Assembly: GCF_022899355.1 (NCBI RefSeq)
Contig: NZ_JALJCK010000025.1
Location: 1 to 40,320, forward strand
Length of the DNA stretch: 40,320 nucleotides
Origin: Shinella yambaruensis
Lineage (GTDB): Bacteria; Pseudomonadota; Alphaproteobacteria; Rhizobiales; Rhizobiaceae
Direction: 5' to 3'
The position numbers and the translations under genes were made by a program. The notes below the pieces were generated by a model, which saw only the letters and a program-made list of their open reading frames with translations, did no database searches and was not told the DNA's origin. This document shows, piece after piece, positions 1 to 8,237 of this stretch (its first letter is position 1; each line of letters opens with the position of its first letter).

Positions 1-497
1 ACGACCGTATCGGCCGATTGAGGGGTGATCGCCGGCACTGAGACCGGCGCTTGCTGCGCATGGATTCCGTAGCGGGCCAGGTAGCCGTTCTCGAAACCCT
101 TGATGAAATTCCCGGTGTTGTAGGCGGACAGTGCTGCCGTCAGCGCTCGTTGCTGATCGGGATAGTCCCGAAGCGCAGCGCTGTAGAATTGAGTCAGGAC
201 GCGGGATCCTGCCGAAATGTTCGTGCACGGCTCGAACATTTCCTCGACGGTATAGCCAAGCGCGGCCAGGTTCCGGCTGTTGACCTGCATCAGTCCCATA
301 TCGACGGAATGGCCGTTCGCTATGTACTGGTAGACCATCTTCGCCGCGTCGGCCGGGCTCTCCGGTTTGCGCTCCAGACGACCACCATTGACATTGATGG
401 CCAACGGATCGCCGGCACTTTCAACGGTGATGATCTGCTCGATGGTTGCAGGGGCCACATTCGGCGCACACGCGATAAAGATCTCCAGCCCGATCAT
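1..497 (-). CDS. trbN: VirB1/TrbN-like lytic transglycosylase, N-terminal part (gene crosses the circular junction)
   Basis: Muramidase that locally opens peptidoglycan for assembly of the conjugation channel. The ATG at 497 overlaps the traF stop as ATGA. The reading frame runs off the window at base 1 and resumes at 40243, because 40244-40320 duplicate 1-77; the complete gene is 774 nt, 257 aa. The SLT fold is visible: catalytic Glu26 in TVESAGDP, then MGLMQVNS near residue 70 and LSAYNTGNF near 145. No clear cleavable signal peptide is seen. In RP4 trbN ends the Tra2 region; here it sits between traF and traC. The family call is firm; the symbol rests on the IncP-like context. Confidence 0.88.
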   Translation of the reverse strand, partial: MIGLEIFIACAPNVAPATIEQIITVESAGDPLAINVNGGRLERKPESPADAAKMVYQYIANGHSVDMGLMQVNSRNLAALGYTVEEMFEPCTNISAGSRVLTQFYSAALRDYPDQQRALTAALSAYNTGNFIKGFENGYLARYGIHAQQAPVSVPAITPQSADTV

Positions 498-1051
498 GGC
501 CGCGTCTCCATGACGGTCATGGTGGCCACGTCGCCCTTAATCAGAAGGGGCGCAGCGACACCGATTACCTTGTCGGTGCTCACTGGCCCGAAATAGCGGC
601 TGTCGAAGCTCTTTTCGCTGTAGGACGAGAACAGCCAAATCTCGTTATCGCGCACCTCGTAGGTGCCATCCGGCCAGGCGGGCATATCGGGATTGGCATA
701 GGTGTTGGGAAGAGGCTGTCCGTTCACCTGAGCGGGACTTCCGCTCTGTATCGTCACCGTATCGCCGGCGACGGCGGCAACCGGCTTGAGCAGGGCGGTA
801 ACCTCGCCAGGACAACTGCCCGGATCCAGATAGTGATGCTCGACCATCAGATCGACAATAGGGTGATCGGGAGGGCAAACCTCGATCAATGCACCACGCT
901 CCAGCGCGGCACTCTGGCTAACCTGCCAGACGCCGGAAGGGGCTGAGGCGGTGAAATTCAGGCGGATGCCCTGAGCGTCGGCGACAATGGCGCCAAGCCC
1001 GATTGCTGCGGCGACCGCGAGGCCCGCCATACCAAAAGTGCGCTTATTCAT
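494..1051 (-). CDS. traF: TraF, S26-family conjugative transfer peptidase
   Basis: Membrane-anchored serine peptidase, 185 aa. In RP4, TraF cyclises the TrbC pilin after LepB has removed its signal peptide. Residues 8-26 form the N-terminal membrane anchor. The catalytic Ser lies in SAPSGVW (Ser36) and the general-base Lys in ALLKPVAAVAGD (Lys89), matching the Ser/Lys dyad of the family. The start overlaps the traG stop (ATGA) and the stop overlaps the trbN start, so translation is coupled through the operon. A trbC pilin is encoded at 18919, so the expected substrate is present. Confidence 0.92.
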   Translation of the reverse strand: MNKRTFGMAGLAVAAAIGLGAIVADAQGIRLNFTASAPSGVWQVSQSAALERGALIEVCPPDHPIVDLMVEHHYLDPGSCPGEVTALLKPVAAVAGDTVTIQSGSPAQVNGQPLPNTYANPDMPAWPDGTYEVRDNEIWLFSSYSEKSFDSRYFGPVSTDKVIGVAAPLLIKGDVATMTVMETRP

Positions 1052-2997
1052 TGGATTCTGAATGCCTCCCTTGGTGCCTGTTGTTCCCCTTCTTGCTGTG
1101 CCTGCTCGAAAAGGTGGGAAATGGTATCCGTGGTCCTGGGTGGCGGAATCTTTGACCGTTCTGAGAACACTGGATCCCGAAAATAGAGAATCTGAGTGCC
1201 ACGGATCACGGGTTGCCCGGCGACGAAAACCAGCATTTCGCCCGGCTCCAGAATGTCGCCCTTGGAATCTTTTTCCGGCCCCGGAAGCCTCATGATCTCG
1301 TCAGCGGTCATCAGGGGACGCTGGATCTCCTGATAGCTGCGAGAAATGTTTTCCAGCATGACGCCGAAGCGCCGCCCAGATTCGGATACCTGCTCTTTAA
1401 CGATAGTGGCTGTGCCGGTCATCCGGCTCATCCACTCGGCGGTTTCCAGCTTGTTTGGCGCGTAAGCTACCCTGACATGGCAGTTAGAAATGATGCTCTC
1501 GTAGTTCGTATAAGACTTGTAGAGCTGCTGCACGTCCTGCGTGATGATGTATGCCTTGATCCCGTAACCCGCGATGTAGGCCAGGGCGCTTTCGAATACG
1601 TCGAGCCGGCCAAGCGTTGGAAACTCGTCAAGCATCAGCAACAGGCGATGCTTGTGCACGGTCTTCGACCGGCCATCATCAAACTCCATCTTGTCGGCCA
1701 GGCTAAGCACGATCTGTGTCAGCAACAGTCGATTGAGAGGGCGCAAGCGGTCTGCGTTGCGCGGGGTCATGATCGAATAGAGAGACACCGGCCTCTCATG
1801 GTCCATCAGATCGGATACCTTGAAATCAACGCGGGTGGTGTTGTTACCGACTATCGGATCCCGATAGAGCGACAGGGCATTGTTCGCCGTGGATATGATG
1901 CTTCCCAGCTCACGGGCAGGCGTTCCCTGCATACGCCGGCCAACGCCGGCAATGACAAGTTTCGCCTCTTTTGCCGCCGCGTCATCGGTGCCCACGGCGA
2001 TATCCCGCATTTCAGCAAAGAGCCCGGAAAGGGCTTTGGGATCCCCGTCTGGATCATCGACCAGTTCATTTTCGGTTTCAGGCGCAGCAAACTCCCCAAC
2101 GCCCGTCAGCATCTTGGCAATGTCATTAAGGCCAGGTAGCCGGCCAACCTCATGGCTTTTGTACAGCGCATGAAGGATCAGGCCGACCAGTAATTCATAT
2201 GCTGCACTGCGGAAATGGTCTCCTGCGATCCCGCGCCCATCATCATCGATCACCATCAGCGCAATGTTTTGCGTATCGCTGACCTGATAGCGCGTCTCGA
2301 ACCGGATCTCTGCCAGCGCATTCCAGGAACAGCCGGCATCGGGCTCGGCGGGATCAAAGCGAAGAATGACGTTGTTCGCCTGACTTTTCCGCCATCCGGC
2401 TGTCATCGCGTAGTTCTCACCCTTTCGATCAAGAACAAAAACCGAATGGGGCCAGCTCAAAAGAGTGGGGACGACCAAGCCGACACCCTTACCCGACCGG
2501 GTAGGTGCCAACGCACAAATGTGCTCCGGTCCATCGTGTCGAAGATAATAGGTTCTGCCGCCCTTCGGATCTTCAAAAGCGCCGCAATAGACGCCCTGCC
2601 CCCGTCCTTTGCCGGTGGGCAGAAGGCCCGTATTCTTCACCTCGTCCAGTGTGGCGAAGTGAGCCGTGCCATGGACGCCAGCATGTTGCCGTGAACTGCG
2701 GGTAGCCAGCCCGACGCCGATGACAAAAGCCAGGACACCGACAAGCATGCCCAGCAGGAAGATAATCGCGGAAATGTTGTAAACGGTGGGAGAGGAATCG
2801 TAGAAGCGCAGCATCCAGCGCCACCACGCGAACGGTTGATATACCTGATCCCAAATAGGCGGCCCTAGGGCCGGGTGATAGGCGAGTTTTGAGGCAATGA
2901 ACTGTGTGCAGGCCGCATTCACGCCGGTGATGTAAATGGCCAGAAGGACCAGGCCCTTGAATCGTGCTTTTCCTGTTGTTGAATTTTTGTCGTTCAT
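1048..2997 (-). CDS. traG: TraG/VirD4 type IV coupling protein
   Basis: Inner-membrane ATPase, 649 aa, that brings the relaxosome to the secretion channel. Two membrane segments lie near residues 14-35 and 75-97. Walker A is APTRSGKG near residue 164 and Walker B is LLLMLDEFPTLG near 430, followed by an ITQDVQQ motif typical of VirD4/TraG. The start overlaps the traI stop (ATGA). Length and order traI-traG-traF match RP4. No C-terminal truncation is seen. Confidence 0.95.
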   Translation of the reverse strand: MNDKNSTTGKARFKGLVLLAIYITGVNAACTQFIASKLAYHPALGPPIWDQVYQPFAWWRWMLRFYDSSPTVYNISAIIFLLGMLVGVLAFVIGVGLATRSSRQHAGVHGTAHFATLDEVKNTGLLPTGKGRGQGVYCGAFEDPKGGRTYYLRHDGPEHICALAPTRSGKGVGLVVPTLLSWPHSVFVLDRKGENYAMTAGWRKSQANNVILRFDPAEPDAGCSWNALAEIRFETRYQVSDTQNIALMVIDDDGRGIAGDHFRSAAYELLVGLILHALYKSHEVGRLPGLNDIAKMLTGVGEFAAPETENELVDDPDGDPKALSGLFAEMRDIAVGTDDAAAKEAKLVIAGVGRRMQGTPARELGSIISTANNALSLYRDPIVGNNTTRVDFKVSDLMDHERPVSLYSIMTPRNADRLRPLNRLLLTQIVLSLADKMEFDDGRSKTVHKHRLLLMLDEFPTLGRLDVFESALAYIAGYGIKAYIITQDVQQLYKSYTNYESIISNCHVRVAYAPNKLETAEWMSRMTGTATIVKEQVSESGRRFGVMLENISRSYQEIQRPLMTADEIMRLPGPEKDSKGDILEPGEMLVFVAGQPVIRGTQILYFRDPVFSERSKIPPPRTTDTISHLFEQAQQEGEQQAPREAFRIQ

Positions 2998-5333
2998 CGC
3001 TCCATCGCTCTTGATTTATCGATAAACCGGCCTCGCGCATCGATCTCAACCCGACTGCCGATCTTCCACTTGCTGGCTTTGGCTGCGACCCTGGAACTTA
3101 CGGGCTTCACCAGCAGTTCACCCTCGGCCTTGCCCTTCAAAAGCAGCACCTCCGATCCATCCTTCATTTTCCGCCTGCCCTCGTATGAAAATGAGCCTGC
3201 ATCCGGCGATTGCCACAAACGATGATAGTGTATAGTCGATATTTTGTCGTCGCCTTGATAGTGTTTTGTAGATATTTTGTCACGCGCTTTGTTACGGCTC
3301 TCGATCCATTCCACAACAGATCCCGCTTTGCCCGCGCCCTGCTCCGGCTGCGCCGCCTCGCCTTTTGGTGCGCTCTGTCCAGCCTCTGGCCGTTCTTTCT
3401 GCTCGGCCATCGCTTCCTGTCTGGCTTTCTCCATGACAGGATCTGCAAAGGTCACGGCTACTTTGTGCAGCGCCGCCAGCTTCGCAACCTCGGACCGGAA
3501 TTGATCGGTTCCCTCCACGATGAGGGGTTGCCCGGTAAACCTCTCGGCGGCCAGCGTAAGCGCGACAAAGGCGGCTCCAGTTGTGGCCTTTTGCGCTTGC
3601 ACCTGGGTGCGACGATCGATGACCATGCCACCGTCGATGGTTCGATAGGTCACCGCGCCATCACGCCGCGCTGATGGTTTCAACGCGGCCAGAACGCGAT
3701 CTCGCGCTTGTTCCGCCTTTTCAGCGGTCATCAGGTCACCACGGATACGCTCTTCTTTTGCCGCTCTGCTGCGCAGCACCGCGAGGGCATCTTCGTTCCC
3801 GCCTTCAGCCTGCTGGATAAGCCAATCCGCCCAATTTGGCATGGTCGTGCGGTTGTAAAGCTGCTCGCGCCGCTTCTTCATTTCGGCCTTGTGCTTTTGC
3901 TTTGCCGCTGCCGCCTGGTTGCGGATGGACAACTGCAACAGCTTGCGGGCGGTGCCTTTGACCGTGCGGGTGGCGAGTCTCTGGTTTGCCCGCCAGCTCC
4001 CAAGGCGGGCGTAATAATCGGCATCCTGCTTCCGCACGATCGCCATGCCCTGCTTGCGGGCTAACTGTTTCTCTTGGCGCTCGCGTTGATACTGAGCGAA
4101 TAGCTGAGCGCTCGACGGGTGCTGATGAACGGGCCGCTGCGTGTAGCTTTTCTGTCTGTCTCTCTTCGGCTCGTTATCGGCTGCGCCCGTTGGCGCTTCA
4201 AACGGACCAAGCCGATCCGTCATCCGCTTCATTGATAGGTCACGGCTGCACTGACTGGCTCGTACCCATAGCGGGATCCCATCATCGCCAATGACAAGCC
4301 CTGCCCCTCGGGGCTTTATCGACAGACCATGCTCGGCGAGGGTGTCATGAACCTGTTGCCAGGTTTTTGCCTCGCGAAGGCTGGGCGCGATCTCACGGGA
4401 AACATAGGTCGCCAGCGTCTCAATACCGCTGAAGGATTCCACCCCTTTTGCGGCGCGCCCTATTCCGCCTGCTGCGCCATCATTTGCTCCAGGGCCATTT
4501 CTCGCCCGTCGCACGCCGTCAGCACGTTCTTCTCCTGATCGCTGTACACCAGAACGTGCATCGCCCGGCAGTAGCACCGTAGCTCCCGAGGCAGTACGTA
4601 CCAGATGGCTGCTGGACAGGTTTCGCAGACCGTTGAGGGTTTCGGCCTCTGGTCGATCGGTAATCTGGAGATTGTGGGACTCTCGAAGATAGCGCCTGAA
4701 TCGGCTGTCTCGATCATCAGGTCGCTGCTCGGGTCCAAGTCGGATTGCGTCTCTATCAGGTCGTTCATGCTGGTGGTCTCGTATGCCATGGTTCGTTCTC
4801 TGAAGGCCGTGCTCGACCTCCAGGCGCTCACAGGTTTCCATCAACCGCCTCTTGTCGAAATACGGCTCGATGTTCTGAAAACCCGTTGGGTGGACTTTGT
4901 TGATGGCGACGTGCACATGCAGGTGATCGGTATCGACGTGGACCGCCGAAATTCGCTGATGATCGGCGTAACCGATCGACGCGCACAACTCGTCCTCGAT
5001 CTGGTTAAGCACGTCGAGGGCGGGCGTCTCGCCGGGGGGAAATGAAAACACCAAGTGATAGGTTTTGTCGTTCTTCGACCGGGTGTTCATCGCCTGGACC
5101 TGCTCGATAAGCAAAGTCGCCGCTGCTGGATCCTCGGTGGCGCAGTTAGAAACCCGGATCCCGCCTACCTTCTCGCCTCGGTCGTTCGTGCTACCGGCAT
5201 TCATGTCGAGGATGTAATCGGCCGTCCGCTCCCAACTACGTGGATCCAGCCCGCCCTGGGCATTGACAACATACCGGATAAGGCGCGCCGGGCTGCTGGT
5301 CTGCGTCCGTGCAGGGATCCGCTTAGCGATCAC
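2994..5333 (-). CDS. traI: TraI relaxase (MOBP family) with C-terminal LPD7-like region
   Basis: Nicks oriT and attaches covalently to the 5' end of the transferred strand; 779 aa from a GTG start that overlaps traJ by 11 bp. The N-terminus resembles RP4 TraI: MIAKRIPAR, catalytic Tyr21 in LIRYVVNAQG, motif II YHLVFSF, and the histidine triad in HVDTDHLHVHVAINKVHP near residues 150-167. The middle is basic and coiled. The region near 560-650 (VTYRTIDGGMVIDR to VAVTFADP) looks like an LPD7 domain. RP4 TraI has no primase domain either; primase is supplied by TraC. A tandem DKIST(K/I)HY duplication lies near the C-terminus. Confidence 0.95.
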   Translation of the reverse strand: MIAKRIPARTQTSSPARLIRYVVNAQGGLDPRSWERTADYILDMNAGSTNDRGEKVGGIRVSNCATEDPAAATLLIEQVQAMNTRSKNDKTYHLVFSFPPGETPALDVLNQIEDELCASIGYADHQRISAVHVDTDHLHVHVAINKVHPTGFQNIEPYFDKRRLMETCERLEVEHGLQRTNHGIRDHQHERPDRDAIRLGPEQRPDDRDSRFRRYLRESHNLQITDRPEAETLNGLRNLSSSHLVRTASGATVLLPGDARSGVQRSGEERADGVRRARNGPGANDGAAGGIGRAAKGVESFSGIETLATYVSREIAPSLREAKTWQQVHDTLAEHGLSIKPRGAGLVIGDDGIPLWVRASQCSRDLSMKRMTDRLGPFEAPTGAADNEPKRDRQKSYTQRPVHQHPSSAQLFAQYQRERQEKQLARKQGMAIVRKQDADYYARLGSWRANQRLATRTVKGTARKLLQLSIRNQAAAAKQKHKAEMKKRREQLYNRTTMPNWADWLIQQAEGGNEDALAVLRSRAAKEERIRGDLMTAEKAEQARDRVLAALKPSARRDGAVTYRTIDGGMVIDRRTQVQAQKATTGAAFVALTLAAERFTGQPLIVEGTDQFRSEVAKLAALHKVAVTFADPVMEKARQEAMAEQKERPEAGQSAPKGEAAQPEQGAGKAGSVVEWIESRNKARDKISTKHYQGDDKISTIHYHRLWQSPDAGSFSYEGRRKMKDGSEVLLLKGKAEGELLVKPVSSRVAAKASKWKIGSRVEIDARGRFIDKSRAMER
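3224..3281. repeat. Tandem 25-bp repeat inside the 3' end of traI
   Basis: Two copies at 3224-3248 and 3257-3281 match at 22 of 25 positions with a 33-bp (11-codon) period, so the reading frame is kept. On the plus strand both begin GATAGTGT and end GATATTTTGTC. The protein shows this as DKISTKHY followed by DKISTIHY. The DNA also resembles the TTGATAGTGTTTAGACTATA site upstream of trbF. It could be a simple coding duplication or an operator embedded in traI about 230 bp upstream of traG. Confidence 0.7.
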
Positions 5334-5700
5334 GCATTACCCTCCCCATAAGGTCGAGCACCTGGCTTTGCAGAAGGCGAAATTCCTTCATCAGCCCTTC
5401 GACCTCGATAGGGTGAGCGCCCTCCCCCCGCTTCTCTGCCAACCATAGCTTGAGAAGCCCGGCAACACGGCCAAGGTCGCCGTTGACCTTGCCAAGTTCG
5501 CCCACGGCCTGAAGGTCGGCCACAGATCTGATCGGTTCATGCAGGCCAACGGCGCGCATGTACGCCGATAGTGAAAGTCCCGCCTGAGCCGCCTTGTCGC
5601 TCAAGTCGGCTTTCTCGTCAGGGGTCACCCAGACCTCGATCCTGTCGCGCCGAGGGCGGGTTCCCCTGCCCTTCGGTTTCGCTGCTTTGTCGTCCGCCAT
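5323..5700 (-). CDS. traJ: TraJ oriT-recognition protein
   Basis: Relaxosome accessory protein, 125 aa. In RP4 TraJ binds an inverted repeat next to nic and recruits TraI. The N-terminus MADDKAAKPKGRGTRPRRDR resembles RP4 TraJ (MADETKPTKGKG...). RIEVWVTPDEKADLSDKAAQAG followed by LSLSAYMRAVGL is a ribbon-helix-helix-like DNA-binding region. A GAGAGG ribosome site precedes the ATG. The gene reads away from oriT as the first gene of the traJ-I-G-F-trbN-C operon. Confidence 0.93.
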   Translation of the reverse strand: MADDKAAKPKGRGTRPRRDRIEVWVTPDEKADLSDKAAQAGLSLSAYMRAVGLHEPIRSVADLQAVGELGKVNGDLGRVAGLLKLWLAEKRGEGAHPIEVEGLMKEFRLLQSQVLDLMGRVMRDR

Positions 5701-5979
5701 CGGCGCCTCTCTTCTTTGGTTCCTTCTTCAGTCGCGGCAGCGACCGTGTGCCTCGCAGAGCAAGATGCCGTCGAGCCGCAGGCGAGTAAGGGGTGGTGGT
5801 GGATCGGGAGGGGCGTTAGCCCGTACCGGTACAACACACATCTTGCCATCTCTCTCCCCACGATTATAGCGCATCGTAGGCTATGACGTGGCATTTCTCC
5901 TGCTTTTTGGCTTTCCATAGGCTATAATAGCCTATGGGCGGCTTTCGCCTTTATCATCAAAGACTTGGGGCTATTGATT
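5701..5979. other. oriT: Origin of transfer (oriT), IncP-like
   Basis: Spacer between divergent traJ and traK. Positions 5750-5760 (GCCTCGCAGAG) equal the RP4 sequence beside nic. On the minus strand this gives CATCTTG|CTCTGCGAGG, against ATCCTG|CTCTGCGAGG in RP4, so I place nic between 5761 and 5760 on the minus strand, the strand that encodes traJ. The next part, 5769-5790 (CGTCGAGCCGCAGGCGAGTAAGG on the plus strand, with small gaps), follows the RP4 TraJ-binding repeat. T for C in the hexanucleotide is the main divergence. Confidence 0.85.
5915..5937. promoter_or_regulatory. 23-bp inverted repeat over the presumed traK promoter
   Basis: CCATAGGCTAT and ATAGCCTATGG, separated by one A, form a perfect inverted repeat. 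It contains TATAAT at 5923-5928, oriented for traK. A partial copy (TAGGCTATG) lies at 5877-5885. A protein bound here would block a promoter at oriT, in line with autoregulation of relaxosome genes in IncP plasmids. I see no good -35 box, so the promoter is tentative. Confidence 0.55.
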
Positions 5980-6339
5980 TTGGCGACTGACAGGAAAAGG
6001 CGGAAAGGCATGGGGCGAGCGGCATTTCTCGCCCATTACGATGAAATCCGGCGACGGCTCGCCGAAGGTGAGCCCCAGATCGTCATTTATGAGGATCTGG
6101 AAGAGAGGATCGGGATCGGTTACCCGCAATTCTCTCTTTATTGCCGGCGCTTCATCACGCCGCCATCTTTTCCGTTTGGGCACCAAAATGGGGGGGCTGA
6201 GTCAGCTCCGGCGCAGTCTGCCCCCTCCCCTGCCGAAACGGATCCGGTGGGCTCTAAGGCAACTTCGCCCGCGCCCGCGAGGGTGAAGAAAGCTCCTTTC
6301 GAGTTCGACCCCCGCTACGACAAGGGCGAGTTGTACTAG
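5980..6339 (+). CDS. traK: TraK oriT-binding relaxosome protein
   Basis: Small basic protein that in RP4 binds and bends the leading side of oriT. The segment RKRRKGMGRAAFLAHYDEIRRRL followed by YPQFSLYCRRFI, and the end FEFDPRYDKGELY, match RP4 TraK (KKRRRDEAAVAFLAV..., FTFNPTPDKKDLL). I chose TTG 5980 (119 aa) because it keeps the basic stretch and has GGGG nine bases upstream; ATG 6010 or TTG 5965 are alternatives. The middle is Pro/Ala-rich, as in the family. Confidence 0.85.
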   Translation: MATDRKRRKGMGRAAFLAHYDEIRRRLAEGEPQIVIYEDLEERIGIGYPQFSLYCRRFITPPSFPFGHQNGGAESAPAQSAPSPAETDPVGSKATSPAPARVKKAPFEFDPRYDKGELY

Positions 6340-6388
6340 CGCGAGACGGTTGGTTTTGGTTCGGGTGGACGCTATTAGTCCGCCTTGT

Positions 6389-6408
6389 TTGATAGTCTAT
6401 ACACTATA
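6389..6408 (+). promoter_or_regulatory. GATAGT-family operator upstream of traL
   Basis: TTGATAGTCTATACACTATA is an imperfect inverted repeat (ATAGT-CTATAC-ACTAT) ending 10 bases before the traL start. Close relatives lie at 17819 and 17842 (trbB) and 24663 (trbF). Its presence only before transfer genes suggests a shared repressor. The TATAAG at its right end may be a -10 box. Confidence 0.6.
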
Positions 6409-6418
6409 AGGTGGCGAT

Positions 6419-7144
6419 ATGAAAAACGTACATATGACCCTGCAAGGCAAGGGCGGCGTGGGCAAATCCCTGGTCTCGGCGCTGTTGGCTCAATACCTGA
6501 TCGAGAAGGGGGAGCCGGTACGGGTCGTGGACACCGACCCGGTGAACATGACCCTGGCAGGCTTCGAGGCATTCAAGGCAACGCGGCTGAACCTGATGGA
6601 CGGCGGGACGCTGATTGAGCGGAACTTTGACAAGCTGATCGAACAGATCCTGGAAGACGAAAGCCATTTCGTGGTGGACAATGGCGCGTCGTCCTTCATC
6701 CCCCTGAGCTATTACATGGCAGAGAACGATGCGTTCTCCGTTCTCGAAGAGAACGACCGCCATGTCATCATCCACAGCGTCATTACAGGTGGACAGGCAC
6801 AGGCAGACACGGTGCATGGCTTTAACGAGCTGGCCCGACAACTGCCCGAAGGGCCAGAGATTGTTGTGTGGCTGAACGAGTACTTTGGCGAGATCGATGC
6901 TGACGGCAAGTCGTTCGAACAGATGAAAGCCTACCAGCAGAACAAGGACAAGGTTCGCGGGATCGTGAGGATCCCACGGCAGACCGGAAGCACCTTTGGC
7001 GAGGACATAAAGCAAATGCTCGAATCGAAGCTGACGTTTGCCGAGGTGGCGCAGTCGGAAGCCTTCGGCCTGATGGCGAAAGCCAGGCTCGCAAAGGTGC
7101 GCAAGACGATTTTCGACAGTCTTGCGGCCGTCCCGGTCTTGTAA
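6419..7144 (+). CDS. traL: TraL, ParA-like ATPase of the traKLM operon
   Basis: 241-aa P-loop ATPase of the MinD/ParA type, homologous to RP4 TraL. Deviant Walker A GKGGVGKS at residues 10-17, and a conserved VVDTDP near residue 38. Its role in conjugation is not well defined. It is distinct from the partition ParA at 15953. traM follows after nine bases, with AAGGGGGAA as ribosome site. Confidence 0.88.
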   Translation: MKNVHMTLQGKGGVGKSLVSALLAQYLIEKGEPVRVVDTDPVNMTLAGFEAFKATRLNLMDGGTLIERNFDKLIEQILEDESHFVVDNGASSFIPLSYYMAENDAFSVLEENDRHVIIHSVITGGQAQADTVHGFNELARQLPEGPEIVVWLNEYFGEIDADGKSFEQMKAYQQNKDKVRGIVRIPRQTGSTFGEDIKQMLESKLTFAEVAQSEAFGLMAKARLAKVRKTIFDSLAAVPVL

Positions 7145-7153
7145 GGGGGAACC

Positions 7154-7612
7154 ATGAATCTGGACTTTGATGAAATCCGCAAAGAGGTCTCTTTGCGTCA
7201 CGGGGTGCTGTTGGGCCGTGACGATCCGATTCTTGTCACCGTTACAATCAATGAAATGGTGTTGAGCCGCTATCTGGAACTGGCGGCAAAACAATACGAT
7301 GAGGCCAACCGCTCGCTGACCATCACCCTTCAGCAGCAGGTGGAACAATCCAAGCAAACGGCCGGGAAGGTCATCACCGACGCGGGCGATTACATCGCCC
7401 AACAGGTGAAACATTCCACGACGATCGCTCTTCAGGAAGCACTGACGACAATCCGGCAGCACACGACTGAAGCCCAAAGTGTCGCTCGACAAGCCCTGAC
7501 GGCGGGCGATGACGCCCATACGGCAAAGAGCGGAGCGGTCATAGCCGCCTGTATTGCAGGGGTTGCGGCGCTGCTATCCATTGCAGCCCTAGCCATGGTG
7601 GTGCTGAGCTAG
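7154..7612 (+). CDS. traM: TraM-like conjugal transfer protein with C-terminal membrane segment
   Basis: 152 aa, third gene of a traK-L-M arrangement like that of RP4. Residues 1-50 (LDFDEIRKEVSLRHGVLL, DDPILVTVTINEMVLSRYL) precede a helical, coiled-coil-like region rich in Gln and Ala. A hydrophobic helix at about 128-151 (VIAACIAGVAALLSIAALAMVVL) forms a C-terminal membrane anchor. Function is inferred from position and layout. Confidence 0.8.
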   Translation: MNLDFDEIRKEVSLRHGVLLGRDDPILVTVTINEMVLSRYLELAAKQYDEANRSLTITLQQQVEQSKQTAGKVITDAGDYIAQQVKHSTTIALQEALTTIRQHTTEAQSVARQALTAGDDAHTAKSGAVIAACIAGVAALLSIAALAMVVLS

Positions 7613-7630
7613 TCCGCCTCACCCTCGGAA

Positions 7631-7684
7631 TTTGATATATTTATATCAAGATATATAGATATCTAGGGCGCAATGCCCTATAAT
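7631..7684 (+). promoter_or_regulatory. klcA promoter: AT-rich operator plus KorC-like operator
   Basis: Positions 7631-7663 are an AT-rich palindromic stretch (GATATATTTATATCAAGATATATAGATATC) of the plasmid-wide family. Immediately after, 7664-7680 read TAGGGCGCAATGCCCTA, which differs at two central positions from the KorC operator of RK2 (TAGGGCATAATGCCCTA, from memory). Its last two bases start a perfect TATAAT at 7679-7684; TAGATA 17 bases upstream is a weak -35. In RK2 the klcA promoter is also KorC-controlled. The sequence is direct observation; the regulator is inference. Confidence 0.75.
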
Positions 7685-7734
7685 GCGTATTCAAGGCCGG
7701 GCACTTCGCTCAGGTCCACAACCGGAGAACTCCG

Positions 7735-8166
7735 ATGAATACGCAACTCCCCTCCCCCATTGCCGCATCACTCGTCGCCGATGATCAGCGGTTAAACTTC
7801 CTCCCCAAATATTTCGGCTCAAACCTGATGCTCAGCGGCGAAGGGCAGATTTTCAGTTGGATGCGCAACCTTTGCCCTGGCTATAGCGGCGCGTTCTGGG
7901 AGTTCTACGAGCTGTCCAATGGCGGGTTCTACGCCGCCCCTTCCCTGCCCGGCCCTCTGCGGATCGTTGTGGAAGGCAACGGCCACAAAGGGGAACTTTC
8001 GGCCGACGCTTGCGGGATTGTGGTAACCCTTTTCGCGCTGAACACTCTTTGCTGTGCCTTGGCGGAGACTGGGCAGGGCGATCACCTGGCCGATCACTAC
8101 TATCAGCTTCGCGAGTTCGCTTTGCAGCACACCGAGCGTGAAAACATCCTCGCAGCCATCGACTGA
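7735..8166 (+). CDS. klcA: KlcA/ArdB-family antirestriction protein
   Basis: 143-aa soluble protein that counteracts type I restriction in recipients. Family signatures are clear: LNFLPKYFGSNLML, WMRNLCPGYSGAFWEFYEL, SNGGFYAAPS, RIVVEGNGHKGELSADACGIVVTLFAL and a final ILAAID. GGAG precedes the ATG at good spacing. Full length for the family. It is the first gene of a plus-strand group with the methyltransferase; both would help an incoming plasmid escape restriction. Confidence 0.95.
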   Translation: MNTQLPSPIAASLVADDQRLNFLPKYFGSNLMLSGEGQIFSWMRNLCPGYSGAFWEFYELSNGGFYAAPSLPGPLRIVVEGNGHKGELSADACGIVVTLFALNTLCCALAETGQGDHLADHYYQLREFALQHTERENILAAID

Positions 8167-8237
8167 ACCACTCCGGCCCCGGTTTACGCCGGGGCCATTA
8201 AGGCCGGGCTTTGTGCCCTGGTCACCTACCGGAAACG

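Noticed and set aside
1213..2139. Long open frames opposite traG, traI, topA and traC
   Set aside because: They are antisense to clearly recognised genes and lack ribosome sites or protein-family features.
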